From Altererythrobacter sp. H2 (GTDB lineage Bacteria > Pseudomonadota > Alphaproteobacteria > Sphingomonadales > Sphingomonadaceae): DNA of 64,000 nucleotides. The notes under the pieces were generated by a model, which searched no databases, was not told the origin of the DNA, and was given only the letters and a program-made list of their open reading frames with translations. Shown here in pieces: positions 41,911 through 49,770 of this stretch. The stretch spans positions 372,001 through 436,000 of the forward strand of contig NZ_CP141285.1 of assembly GCF_035319885.1 (NCBI RefSeq). The letters run 5' to 3'. The translations under genes were made by a program, and so were the position numbers. Position 1 is the stretch's first letter, and each line of letters opens with the position of its first letter.

Positions 41911-42705
41911 ATGGCCACCAAGCCCGAAAGCAAGATCGATGCAGCTGCCGAAAAGGCCTATGCCGAAGCGGCTGCCAAGAAGGCTGACACCGCGCCTGCT
42001 GCTGCAGACGTGACTCCTGCTGCTTCCGCCGCGCCGGTCGTGGCAGAGAAGGCTGCGGCCGCTCCGAAGGCCGAGGCCAAGGTTGCCGTCGCCAAGAAGG
42101 CGGCACCGAAAAAGGTCGCGGCCCGTAAGGCCGCCGTCAAGCAGCCCGCGCCCAAGAAGGCCCCTGCCCGGGTCGCCGCCAAGATCGCAACTCCCAAGAC
42201 CACTGCGCCCAAGCGCCCGGTCGCGGCCGTCAAGGCCACTGAACTGAAGGACACCATCATGACCAAAGCCAAGACTACCGCCGCTGACTACACCGCCCAG
42301 GTCAAGGAAGGCCTCGCCACCGCCCAGGAACGCGCCAAGGCCGCCTACGAGAAGAGCACCGTGCTGGCCGCCGAAATGGGCGAGTTCAGCAAGGGCAACC
42401 TCGAAGCCGTCGTCGAATCGGGCAAAATCCTCGCTTCGGGCGTTCAGACCATGGCCAAGACTCAGTTCGAAGACGCCAAGGCAGCAGTCGAAGTGCTGAC
42501 CGCCGACGTCAAGGAAATGACTGCCGTCAAGTCGCCGACCGACTTCGTCCAACTCCAGGGCAAGATCGCCAGCCGCAACTTCGACGCTGCCGTGGCGCAG
42601 CTGTCGAAGACCACGGAAGCCTGGGTCAAGCTCGCCAACGACACTTTCGCGCCGATTTCGAGCCGCGCTGCGGTGGCGATGGAAAAGGTCCGCAAGGCGG
42701 CCTGA
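41911..42705 (+). CDS. phasin with N-terminal histone H1-like tail
   Basis: The 264-residue granule-associated protein has two parts. Residues 1-115 are rich in alanine, lysine and proline, with repeated AAPKK/AKKA motifs (PKKVAARKAAVKQPAPKKAP) like histone H1 or the PhaF tail. Residues 117-264 form a typical phasin domain (TTAADYTAQVKEGLATAQERA, GNLEAVVESGKILASGVQTM, FDAAVAQLSKTTEAWVKL) that coats PHA granules. ATG 41911 is preceded by AGGA at ten bases. A second start at ATG 42259 (codon 117) has AAGGA seven bases upstream and would give a normal-length phasin without the tail. The basic tail may tie granules to the nucleoid, as PhaF does in Pseudomonas, though there it is C-terminal. Confidence 0.88.
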   Translation: MATKPESKIDAAAEKAYAEAAAKKADTAPAAADVTPAASAAPVVAEKAAAAPKAEAKVAVAKKAAPKKVAARKAAVKQPAPKKAPARVAAKIATPKTTAPKRPVAAVKATELKDTIMTKAKTTAADYTAQVKEGLATAQERAKAAYEKSTVLAAEMGEFSKGNLEAVVESGKILASGVQTMAKTQFEDAKAAVEVLTADVKEMTAVKSPTDFVQLQGKIASRNFDAAVAQLSKTTEAWVKLANDTFAPISSRAAVAMEKVRKAA

Positions 42706-42723
42706 TCCTCGCAAGAGTTCAGC

Positions 42724-42803
42724 GAACCCGGGCGTCTCTCCTCTCCCTTGCCCGGGTTCAGCCTAACGGGCCGGATTGCCTTTCGGGGCAGTCCGGCCTT
42801 TTC
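42724..42803 (+). terminator. tandem hairpins, phasin terminator
   Basis: Hairpin 1 has a perfect 10-bp stem (42724-42733 with 42750-42759). Hairpin 2 has a 12-bp stem with one G-T pair (42769-42780 with 42787-42798, loop TTTCGG) followed by TTTTCTTT. The second is a good intrinsic terminator, 63 bases after the phasin stop. Confidence 0.88.
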
Positions 42804-42856
42804 TTTCGCACCAGGCATCTTGCGGTCGCCTGCTTGCTTACGATATTGGCCCTGCC

Positions 42857-43234
42857 ATGATCCGAACCCCGAACCTCGCCGACACAGCCGCCGCGCCCGT
42901 CCGCGCCGCCGACGAACGTGACGGAGAGGTGCCTGGAGACGGGCAGACCGGCGTTGCCACCAAGGCCAAGGCCAAGTCGAAAAAGCCCAGCCAGTACAAA
43001 GTGCTGATGCTGAATGACGATTACACCCCGATGGAGTTCGTGGTGCTGGTGCTCAAGCGTTTCTTCCGGATGGATCTGGAACAGGCAACCCGGGTCATGC
43101 TGCACGTGCACCAGCGCGGCGTCGGCGTGTGCGGCATCTTCCCTTATGAAGTGGCCGAAACCAAGGTGAACCAGGTGATGGATTTCGCCCGCCAGAACCA
43201 GCATCCGCTCCAGTGCACGCTGGAAAAGGCCTGA
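42857..43234 (+). CDS. clpS: ATP-dependent Clp protease adaptor ClpS
   Basis: ClpS delivers N-end-rule substrates to ClpAP. The 125-residue product from ATG 42857 has a disordered N-terminus (about 45 residues) and the core domain: [47 protein letters not shown] and [10 protein letters not shown]. The [10 protein letters not shown] and HQRG segments build the N-degron pocket. clpA is not in the window. The frame from 42776 overlaps the terminator and is not used. Confidence 0.96.
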   Translation: MIRTPNLADTAAAPVRAADERDGEVPGDGQTGVATKAKAKSKKPSQYKVLMLNDDYTPMEFVVLVLKRFFRMDLEQATRVMLHVHQRGVGVCGIFPYEVAETKVNQVMDFARQNQHPLQCTLEKA

Positions 43235-43356
43235 TCGCCCTTCGCTGGTCAGGCGGATTCGCCGGGCCACACCGTTCGAAAACCATGACAGGGCATGACC
43301 GGGCCGATTTTTCGCGCTAGGGCAGGCGCTTCAGCAAAGGACTGGCCGGGCCCCGC

Positions 43357-44586
43357 GTGTTCGAATTCATTCCCAAGATAGACCGCTACATCTTCCGCCT
43401 CGTGCTTTTGCCGATGCTCGGCGTGTTCGCGCTGGCCGCCTCCTTGCTGACACTCGACAAGATGCTGCGTCTGTTCGACTTCGTCGCCGTCGAAGGCGGC
43501 CCGATCGGCGTGGTGTTCAAAATGCTCGGCGCGCTGGTGCCCGAATATGCCAGCCTGGCGATCCCGCTCGGCCTGCTGCTCGGCATCCTGCTCGCCTTCC
43601 GCAAGCTCGCCACCAGCAGCGAGCTGGACGTGTTGCGGGCGGTGGGGCTGGGATACGGCCGACTGCTTCGGGTGCCCTATGCAATCACGGCCGTGCTGAT
43701 GCTGGTCAATGTGGCGCTGGTGTTCTTCGTCCAGCCGGTCAGCCGCTACTATTACGAGCAGCTCGATTACGAGCTTCGGTCCGGCGCCTTGGGAGCGTCG
43801 ATCAAGGTGGGTGAATTCACCACCCTGAAGGACCGGATGGCGCTGCGGATCGATGCGAGCGAGGATGATGGCCGCCGCCTGCAGGGCATCTTCGCCCGCG
43901 TTGCCAACAGCAAGGGGCAGGTGCTGTCCATCTCCGCGCGCGAGGGCAGCTTCCTGGCGACCTCGGACAGCCCGGACACGATCATCCTGCGCCTCACCGA
44001 AGGTACCATCGTGCAGGATACCGGGGGCGAGGGCACAACGCCCCGGGTGCTCAGCTTCAGCCGGCACGACCTGCCAATAGACTTGCCGCGGATCGAGGAA
44101 TTCCGCGCCCGGGGCGATGTCGAACGCGAATATATCCTGCCCGAACTCCTGCGGGTGGGCTGGAGCGCGGAGGTCACGCCTGACAAGCGCGCGGCGAGCC
44201 AGGCCAGCTTCAATTTCCGGCTGGTGGAAGTGGTGATGATGGCGCTGATGCCACTGCTGGCAGTGGCGCTGGCGATCCCGCCCAAGCGGTCGAGCAGTGC
44301 GCTCGGAGTGTTCGTCTCGATCGTGATGGTCGTCTCCTATCACAAGGTGAACCAGTATGCGGAGGATGTCGCCGCGCTCGGGCGGGTCGATCCGGTGATC
44401 GCCTTGTGGGTGCCGATGCTGCTGTTCGCGGCCCTCATCGTGTGGATGTACTACCGCGTTGCTCATGTGCCCGGCGGGCAGGCCATCGGCGCGCTCGAGG
44501 TGTGGTTCGCCAAGCTGGGCAAGCGGCTCAAGACGCTGTTCCGGCGCAGGGCTCGCGCTGGCTCTCGCCTGGCTCCGGCGGAATAA
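43357..44586 (+). CDS. lptF: LptF, LPS export permease
   Basis: LptF and LptG form the membrane part of the LptB2FGC LPS extractor. The 409-residue YjgP/YjgQ-family protein starts at GTG 43357 (weak ribosome site). It has an N-terminal two-helix hairpin, then helices about residues 57-80 and 98-120, a large periplasmic OstA-like domain (about 135-275), and three C-terminal membrane helices (about 290-375). IPLGLLLGILLAFRKLATSSELDVLRAVGLG is the conserved cytoplasmic coupling region. It is 14 bases upstream of lptG. Confidence 0.92.
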   Translation: MFEFIPKIDRYIFRLVLLPMLGVFALAASLLTLDKMLRLFDFVAVEGGPIGVVFKMLGALVPEYASLAIPLGLLLGILLAFRKLATSSELDVLRAVGLGYGRLLRVPYAITAVLMLVNVALVFFVQPVSRYYYEQLDYELRSGALGASIKVGEFTTLKDRMALRIDASEDDGRRLQGIFARVANSKGQVLSISAREGSFLATSDSPDTIILRLTEGTIVQDTGGEGTTPRVLSFSRHDLPIDLPRIEEFRARGDVEREYILPELLRVGWSAEVTPDKRAASQASFNFRLVEVVMMALMPLLAVALAIPPKRSSSALGVFVSIVMVVSYHKVNQYAEDVAALGRVDPVIALWVPMLLFAALIVWMYYRVAHVPGGQAIGALEVWFAKLGKRLKTLFRRRARAGSRLAPAE

Positions 44587-44600
44587 GGCGCACCACGGAC

Positions 44601-45698
44601 ATGCAGCTGGATTTCTTTCCCTCTCGCACGCTGACGCTCTACCTGGCGCGCCTGTTCGTGTTGCGGATCATGGCCATGCTGGCCCTGCTGGTGCTGGTGC
44701 TGATGATGCTCGACCTGCTCGGCACGAGCGGCAAGATCATGGCGGTCGAGGGCAATGGCCAGGCCGAGCTGTGGCGCTATGTCTCCTTGCGGGTGCCGCA
44801 GCTGATCGCGCGGTTCCTGCCTTACTCGGTTCTTCTGGCCACGGTCATCACCCTGCTCGCGCTCAACCAAAACAGCGAGATCGTGGCGATGAAGGCGGCC
44901 GGAATGTCGGCGCATCAGGTACTTGCTCCTTTGTTCCTTGCCGCCGCGGCTGTTTCCCTGGCCAGTTTCGCCTTCAACGAACGGGTGGTCACGCGCGCCA
45001 CCGCCACCCTGAAGGCCTGGGAAGGCGCTCAGTTCGGCCCGGTTCCGCAAGAGGTGGGCGCCCGCAGCAATGTCTATTTCGCCGACGGCAATGACGTGCT
45101 CAGTGCGGCAACGATGACCGGCTCAGGCGAGACAATGGCCCTGCAGGACGTGACGTTCTATCGCCGCACCGCCGCCGGTACGCTGACCGAGCAGTTCCGC
45201 GCTCCGCGGGCGACGTATGCTGCTCCGGGCTGGGAGCTGGTCGGGGCGGAACGCTTCGACGTAGCGGCCGCCCGTACCGACCGGGTCGAGCGGATCGTGG
45301 TGGGAGAAGGCTTGACGATCGAACAGATCGAGCTCGACAGCGTCGATCCCGATGCACAGGGATTCTTCGCATTGCGGGAATCGATCGAGGCCTATGAGCG
45401 CGTGGGCCGCCGGACCAGCGAGCTCGAGGCAAAGTGGTGGCACAAGCTGGCTGGCCCGCTGTCTGCCATGCTGATGCCCCTGCTTGGGGCGGTGGCGGCT
45501 TTCGGGCTGGCGCGTTCGGGCCAGTTGTTCGTCCGCGCGCTCATCGCGATGGCGCTGGGCTTTGCCTACTTCGTGGTCGACAACGCCGCTCTGGCGATGG
45601 GCAGCTTCGGGGGTTATCCTCCGCTCCTCGCGGCGTGGGCGCCCTTCTTCCTGTTCCTGCTGATCGGGGAAACCGTGCTGGTTCGGACCGAAGAGTGA
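44601..45698 (+). CDS. lptG: LptG, LPS export permease
   Basis: The 365-residue partner of LptF starts at ATG 44601; the longer frame from 44406 lies within lptF. Six membrane helices flank a periplasmic domain. The segment LNQNSEIVAMKAAGMSAHQVLAP is the conserved coupling helix for LptB, and LPYSVLLATVITLLA and SAMLMPLLGAVAAFGLA lie in membrane helices. Its stop overlaps the GNAT start (GTGA). With lptC-lptA at 12602-13821, most of the Lpt machine is in this window, apart from LptB and LptD/E. Confidence 0.92.
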   Translation: MQLDFFPSRTLTLYLARLFVLRIMAMLALLVLVLMMLDLLGTSGKIMAVEGNGQAELWRYVSLRVPQLIARFLPYSVLLATVITLLALNQNSEIVAMKAAGMSAHQVLAPLFLAAAAVSLASFAFNERVVTRATATLKAWEGAQFGPVPQEVGARSNVYFADGNDVLSAATMTGSGETMALQDVTFYRRTAAGTLTEQFRAPRATYAAPGWELVGAERFDVAAARTDRVERIVVGEGLTIEQIELDSVDPDAQGFFALRESIEAYERVGRRTSELEAKWWHKLAGPLSAMLMPLLGAVAAFGLARSGQLFVRALIAMALGFAYFVVDNAALAMGSFGGYPPLLAAWAPFFLFLLIGETVLVRTEE

Positions 45699-46216
45699 GC
45701 GCCGACTGGCACTTGCGGCTCGCCCGGCCAGAAGATGCAGCCCTGATGCCTGCCATCGAAGCGCGCGCCGGCAGGCTGTTCCAGGCGGTTGAAGGTCTTG
45801 CGGACATAGCGGGCCAGCACACTGTGCCGGTGGAGCAGCTGCAACGCCTGATCCGCAAGGGGCACTGCCTCGTCGCCCATGTCGATGACAGGATGGCAGG
45901 CTGGCTGGCCAATGAGCCGTTCGGCCGGGAACTGCACATCCGGGAATTCAACGTCGATCCCGACTTCCAGCAGCAGGGGATTGGGTCCGGCTTGCTCCGC
46001 GCCTGCCTGATCGACGCTGTCAATTGCGGCTTCCGGGCAGTCACCCTTACCACGTTTCGCGACGTTCCCTGGAACGCGCCGTTCTATGCCCGCCTGGGGT
46101 TCGAGGAGGTCACTGCACTGGACGCCCATCCGCGACTGGCAGGTCAACTGGCGGCCGAATCCGGGCACGGCCTGCCTGCCGACCGGCGCTGCGTAATGAT
46201 CCGCTTTCTCGGTTGA
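45695..46216 (+). CDS. GNAT-family N-acetyltransferase
   Basis: The product from GTG 45695, which overlaps the lptG stop, has 173 residues. The acetyl-CoA motif A is FNVDPDFQQQGIGSGLL (Q-x-x-G-I-G), and motif B is TFRDVPWNAPFYARLGFEEV. This is a compact single GNAT domain of the kind that acetylates small amines. The substrate is unknown. Coupling to lptG suggests cotranscription but not necessarily a shared role. Confidence 0.85.
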   Translation: MSADWHLRLARPEDAALMPAIEARAGRLFQAVEGLADIAGQHTVPVEQLQRLIRKGHCLVAHVDDRMAGWLANEPFGRELHIREFNVDPDFQQQGIGSGLLRACLIDAVNCGFRAVTLTTFRDVPWNAPFYARLGFEEVTALDAHPRLAGQLAAESGHGLPADRRCVMIRFLG

Positions 46217-46220
46217 ACGC

Positions 46221-47312
46221 CTAGCGCGCCCGCATCGTGCTGCGGGCAATCCGGCTGACCAGATGCACCATGCCGGGATGATTGGCCCCGTCATAGGTGG
46301 AGCCGGCGCCGAGTTCGCGCTTCAGCCTGCGATGTGCCTCAGGCAGCGCGTGGTACGGCATGCTCGGCATCAGGTGATGGAGCGCATGATAGCGCAGGCC
46401 CACCGGTGCCCAGATTTCCGCCGCCAGCCCGGGGGGCGGTACGTTGACCGAATCGAGGAACTGCGCCGTTACCGTCATGGCTTCGCCTTCGTTCTCCCAC
46501 AGGTGGGCCACCAGGGTACGGAGCTGGTTGAGCACGGCCGTCAGCGAGAGCACGGCCAGCGCCACCAGCAACGGCTTCCAGCCAACCAGCGCGGGGCTTG
46601 CGAGCAGCGCTACTGCCCAGACCGCGCCAGCGGCCTCCTGCCACAGAACCTGGCGGCGAAAGGCGCCTTCGGGCGGCTTGCGGCGGAAATCGGGATTGAT
46701 CGACAATGAGGATGCCCGCTCCCACACCATCGTGCGCAGCGGCGGAATCAATGCGCCCAGGGGTACCAGCAGGCCGAACCGGATCAGCAGACCGATCGGC
46801 GCCAGCAGCGCGATGAGGACGAACAGCGGCAGGCTCCACGGCTTCATCAATGCCAGCGGGAGGTATTCCGGATCCTCGACCGTGCCATATTGGGTGCGCT
46901 TGTGGTGCAGGGTGTGCACTCCCTCGTACATGAAGGAGGGCATCAGCATCGGCACCCCGACCATCAGGTTCCAGCCCAGCCGGAACCCGGGCAGTGCATC
47001 GCGGTGGATATGGGTGAGTTCGTGAATGAACAGCAAGGCCCGGTAGAGCGCCAGCGCCGACACCAGACCAAGTGCGACGGCCAGCGGAACGCTCTCCACC
47101 AGTATGGCACCTGCCAGTGCGCCGTAGCCCAGCAGCGCGGAACCGACCATGTCGGGCCAGTAGATCCCGGGCCTGGCCTCGGCGATGTCCCGGGTAAGGT
47201 CGCGGGCGGCGCGCAGCATCGCCTTGTCGTCAGCAATGGCCGCCAACTTGCCCGCGCCGTGCGCAGGTTCCGGTGCCGCAAGGGCAGGATCAAGGGTCTG
47301 TTGCATGGTCAT
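46221..47312 (-). CDS. fatty acid desaturase, integral membrane di-iron type
   Basis: The 363-residue membrane enzyme has three histidine boxes: HELTHIH, HTLHHKRTQYG, and HALHHLMPSMPYHALPEAH. These bind a non-haem di-iron centre. Membrane helices surround them (about residues 60-95, 110-125 and 170-205). The HELTHIHRDALPG box and the last box resemble acyl-lipid or lipid-A/carotenoid desaturases of the FA_desaturase family. The reaction (fatty acid, hydroxylation or ketolation) cannot be fixed from sequence. It is divergent from the long GNAT gene, with a 141-base gap. Confidence 0.87.
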   Translation of the reverse strand: MTMQQTLDPALAAPEPAHGAGKLAAIADDKAMLRAARDLTRDIAEARPGIYWPDMVGSALLGYGALAGAILVESVPLAVALGLVSALALYRALLFIHELTHIHRDALPGFRLGWNLMVGVPMLMPSFMYEGVHTLHHKRTQYGTVEDPEYLPLALMKPWSLPLFVLIALLAPIGLLIRFGLLVPLGALIPPLRTMVWERASSLSINPDFRRKPPEGAFRRQVLWQEAAGAVWAVALLASPALVGWKPLLVALAVLSLTAVLNQLRTLVAHLWENEGEAMTVTAQFLDSVNVPPPGLAAEIWAPVGLRYHALHHLMPSMPYHALPEAHRRLKRELGAGSTYDGANHPGMVHLVSRIARSTMRAR

Positions 47313-47352
47313 GGCATTTCCCGTCGTGCCGCCTTACCGCAAAATCACAGGC

Positions 47353-47383
47353 GAGGACAAACGAGTCCTCACTGACACAGTAA
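47353..47383. promoter_or_regulatory. candidate operators between desaturase and GNAT genes
   Basis: Two symmetric elements occur in this divergent gap: GAGGAC-N6-GTCCTC (47353-47358 with 47365-47370) and the imperfect palindrome TCACTGACACAGTAA (47369-47383). Either could bind a TetR-type repressor of the desaturase. No repressor gene is adjacent, so this is low confidence. Confidence 0.3.
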
Positions 47384-47453
47384 TCGCCTCGCTTGCTTGA
47401 CTTGGCGCAAAACGGACGCACAGGTCCGGGGCAGAGCTGTACAGGACAAGTCC

Positions 47454-48632
47454 GTGACCGTGGAAATAGGTATCCGCCCCCTATCCGGCAAGGCCGGGAG
47501 AGCCGCTTTCGTCGATCTCGGCCGCCGGTTTGCGGCGGAACTGCCCAACGCTGTGCCCCAGCTGCGATCGGAGCAGCTGGAGTTGCTGGACCCTGACCGC
47601 AACCCGTTTTTCGGCCACGCACGGGTGCAGCTGTTCCTGGCTGAGCGCGGGGGGCGGGCAGTCGGGCGGATCTCGGCCCACATTGACGAAATGGCCCTGG
47701 CCATGCCGGCCGAGCAGGGTTTCGGGCCCGGCACCGGCATGTTCGGCTACTTCGATGCCGAAGACGAGGCCGTGGCTCACGCCCTGCTCGCCCGGGCGAG
47801 CGAATGGCTGCGGGCGCAAGGCATGACCCGGGTGCTGGGGCCGATTTCGCTGTCGATCTGGGAGGAACCGGGTCTGCTGGTGCGCGGGCAGGACCATGCT
47901 CCGATGATCATGATGGGTCATCATCCGGCCAGTTACCACGGGTGGATCGAAAGCGCGGGGTTCAAGCCCGCCAAGCGCCTGCTGACCTATGATCTCGACG
48001 TGACAAAGGAATTCCCCCCGCTCATCGCACGGATCGTTGCCTCCGGGGAACGGAACCCGCGCATCCGGGTGCGGCACGTCGACAAGTCCCGCTGGCAAGA
48101 GGAGGTCGAAACGGTCCTCGGCATTCTCAACGATGCCTGGTCGAACAACTGGGGCTTCGTGCCCTTCACACCCGCAGAAATCGCCTATGCGGGCAAGAAG
48201 TTGCGGCCCCTGATCCGCGAGGATCTCAACATGATTGCCGAGCTCGACGGCAGGCCGGTCGCATTCATGCTCACCTTTCCCGACGTGAATGGTGTGCTGC
48301 AGAAGATTGACGGGAAGCTGTTCCCCTTCGGCTGGGTCAGCATGCTGCGATGGCTGCGGTTCCCCAGGGGATCGGGGATGCGGGTGCCGCTGATGGGCGT
48401 GATGCGCGATCTGCATAATTCGCGGCTCGCCAGCCAGCTTGCCTTCATGATGATCAACCGGATCCGCCACACCGCACATGTCACCTACGGCACAACCCGG
48501 GGCGAGGTGGGCTGGGTCCTTGAAGACAATCAGGGCATGGTGGCGATTGCCGACGCCATCCAGAGCAAGGTCAACCGCGAATATGTGATTTTCGAGCGAA
48601 AGCTCGCGAGTAAGATCGCTGAGGCGCTGTGA
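47454..48632 (+). CDS. GNAT-superfamily protein of about 390 residues
   Basis: The start is GTG 47454, with AGGA seven bases before; the frame from 47397 has no ribosome site. The 392-residue product has an acyltransferase-like N-terminal part (VQLFLAERGGRAVGRISAHID, then FGYFDAEDEAVAHALLARASEWL) and a second part with DLNMIAELDGRPVAFMLTFPDVN. It resembles the GNAT proteins commonly annotated as N-acetyltransferase or as dATP pyrophosphohydrolase by transfer error. The middle region (GILNDAWSNNWGFVPF) is conserved in this family. Substrate unknown. A hairpin at 48637-48669 begins right after the stop. Confidence 0.8.
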   Translation: MTVEIGIRPLSGKAGRAAFVDLGRRFAAELPNAVPQLRSEQLELLDPDRNPFFGHARVQLFLAERGGRAVGRISAHIDEMALAMPAEQGFGPGTGMFGYFDAEDEAVAHALLARASEWLRAQGMTRVLGPISLSIWEEPGLLVRGQDHAPMIMMGHHPASYHGWIESAGFKPAKRLLTYDLDVTKEFPPLIARIVASGERNPRIRVRHVDKSRWQEEVETVLGILNDAWSNNWGFVPFTPAEIAYAGKKLRPLIREDLNMIAELDGRPVAFMLTFPDVNGVLQKIDGKLFPFGWVSMLRWLRFPRGSGMRVPLMGVMRDLHNSRLASQLAFMMINRIRHTAHVTYGTTRGEVGWVLEDNQGMVAIADAIQSKVNREYVIFERKLASKIAEAL

Positions 48633-48636
48633 AAAA

Positions 48637-48669
48637 AAGGCCTCCACCCTTTTTGGGGGCGGAGGCCTT
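48637..48669 (+). terminator. hairpin after the long GNAT gene
   Basis: A 9-bp perfect stem (AAGGCCTCC 48637-48645 with GGAGGCCTT 48661-48669) with extra CCC/GGG pairing inside. The plus strand has no U-rich tail, while the minus strand is followed by TTTTTTTC, so as a classic intrinsic terminator it points leftwards. It may serve in both directions. Confidence 0.55.
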
Positions 48670-48808
48670 CTGGATATTGTCACCGCCGCTTGGACGGGAG
48701 GGGGGGTCTCGACGGTGACATGGAATAAAAGCCCGGCTGCGCGAAGCGTTCCCGCTGTGCCGCAAATTTTCGTGATTTTTCCCTCTCGTTCAGATTTCGA
48801 GCCTGCCG

Positions 48809-48833
48809 GGAACTTCCCCGCAGCCAGTGCGTT
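48809..48833 (+). promoter_or_regulatory. sigma-EcfG promoter of phyR
   Basis: GGAAC (48809-48813), 16 bases, then CGTT (48830-48833). This is an exact match to the general stress sigma factor consensus of alphaproteobacteria. It is 48 bases before the phyR start, so phyR is autoregulated by EcfG. Confidence 0.85.
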
Positions 48834-48881
48834 GCACGCGCAAACAGTCATTATGCATTTCCGATGGAGGGAAGGGACTAC

Positions 48882-49673
48882 ATGCCGCTCGGAGACCAGG
48901 TTGCCGCAAATCTTCCGTTTTTGCGCCGCTATGCGCGCGCTCTCACCGGCTCGCAGGAAACAGGCGATGCCTTCGTCCGGCAGGTACTCGAAGCCGCGTT
49001 GGCCGATCCTGACCTGAAAGCCTCCTTCGCAGATGGTCGGGTGGCGCTCTATCGGGCGTTCAACAAGATCTGGTCAGGTGCGCGGCTGGAAGCGGTCGGG
49101 AGCAGCGAGCCCGCCGGGATGCACGAGGGCGCCGTCCAGGAACGCCTTCTCGCGGTAACCCCGTTGGCCCGTCAGGCGCTGCTGCTGACGACGCTCGAAG
49201 ATTTCTCCAATGCCGAAACCGCCGAGATTCTCGATCTGGACGAAGACGAGGTAGCGCGGCTGGTGCGGGAAGCCGTCTCCGACATCGATCGGGAAAGCGC
49301 GACGACCGTGCTGATCATCGAGGACGAGCCGCTGATTGCAATGCAGCTGGAGGACCTGGTGGCAGCACTGGGCCATGAAGTGTGCGGCACGGCTGCCACC
49401 CGGACCCAGGCCCAGTCGGTCTTTGCACGGACCACCCCTGGCCTGGTGCTGGCGGACATCCAGCTGGCCGATGGGTCGAGCGGGCTTGATGCAGTGGACG
49501 ACATTCTCGCCACCACCAGCGTGCCGGTCATCTTCATCACTGCCTATCCCGAACGGCTGCTGACCGGGGATCGGCCTGAGCCGACCTATCTGGTCACCAA
49601 GCCGTTTCGCGAAGCAACCGTGCGTGCGGCCATCAGCCAGGCATTGTTCTTCAATTCCATTCGGCCGCTGTAG
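48882..49673 (+). CDS. phyR: PhyR, general stress response anti-anti-sigma factor
   Basis: The 263-residue protein from ATG 48882 (site GGAGGGAAGGG) has an N-terminal sigma-like domain (residues 1-140, with LRRYARALTGSQETGD and LEDFSNAETAEILDLDEDEVARLV) that mimics EcfG, and a C-terminal receiver (about 142-260) with D148, phosphoacceptor D192 (LVLADIQLADG) and K240 (VTKPF). Phosphorylated PhyR sequesters NepR and frees EcfG. The kinase gene is convergent with it and is a likely input. ATG 48864 in frame is unlikely because the strong site fits 48882. Confidence 0.95.
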   Translation: MPLGDQVAANLPFLRRYARALTGSQETGDAFVRQVLEAALADPDLKASFADGRVALYRAFNKIWSGARLEAVGSSEPAGMHEGAVQERLLAVTPLARQALLLTTLEDFSNAETAEILDLDEDEVARLVREAVSDIDRESATTVLIIEDEPLIAMQLEDLVAALGHEVCGTAATRTQAQSVFARTTPGLVLADIQLADGSSGLDAVDDILATTSVPVIFITAYPERLLTGDRPEPTYLVTKPFREATVRAAISQALFFNSIRPL

Positions 49674-49714
49674 GGGCTGAGCCTGCAGGTCTGGCAAGGG
49701 CTGGACTGGTTCTC

Positions 49715-49748
49715 GGGGAGGCCGGGAGCTTTGGTTCCCGGCCTCTCC
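49715..49748. terminator. convergent hairpin between phyR and the kinase gene
   Basis: A long stem of 13 pairs with one wobble (49715-49727 with 49736-49748, loop of eight) lies 41 bases after phyR and 22 bases after the kinase stop. There is no T tract on either side, so termination may need Rho or be modest. It would block read-through in both directions. Confidence 0.65.
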
Positions 49749-49770
49749 CGTTAGGTCGGCGACAAGAGCC

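Noticed and set aside
43249-44466. 405-codon minus-strand frame opposite lptF
   Set aside because: Very histidine/glutamine-rich antisense frame; lptF on the plus strand has clear membrane helices and family motifs.
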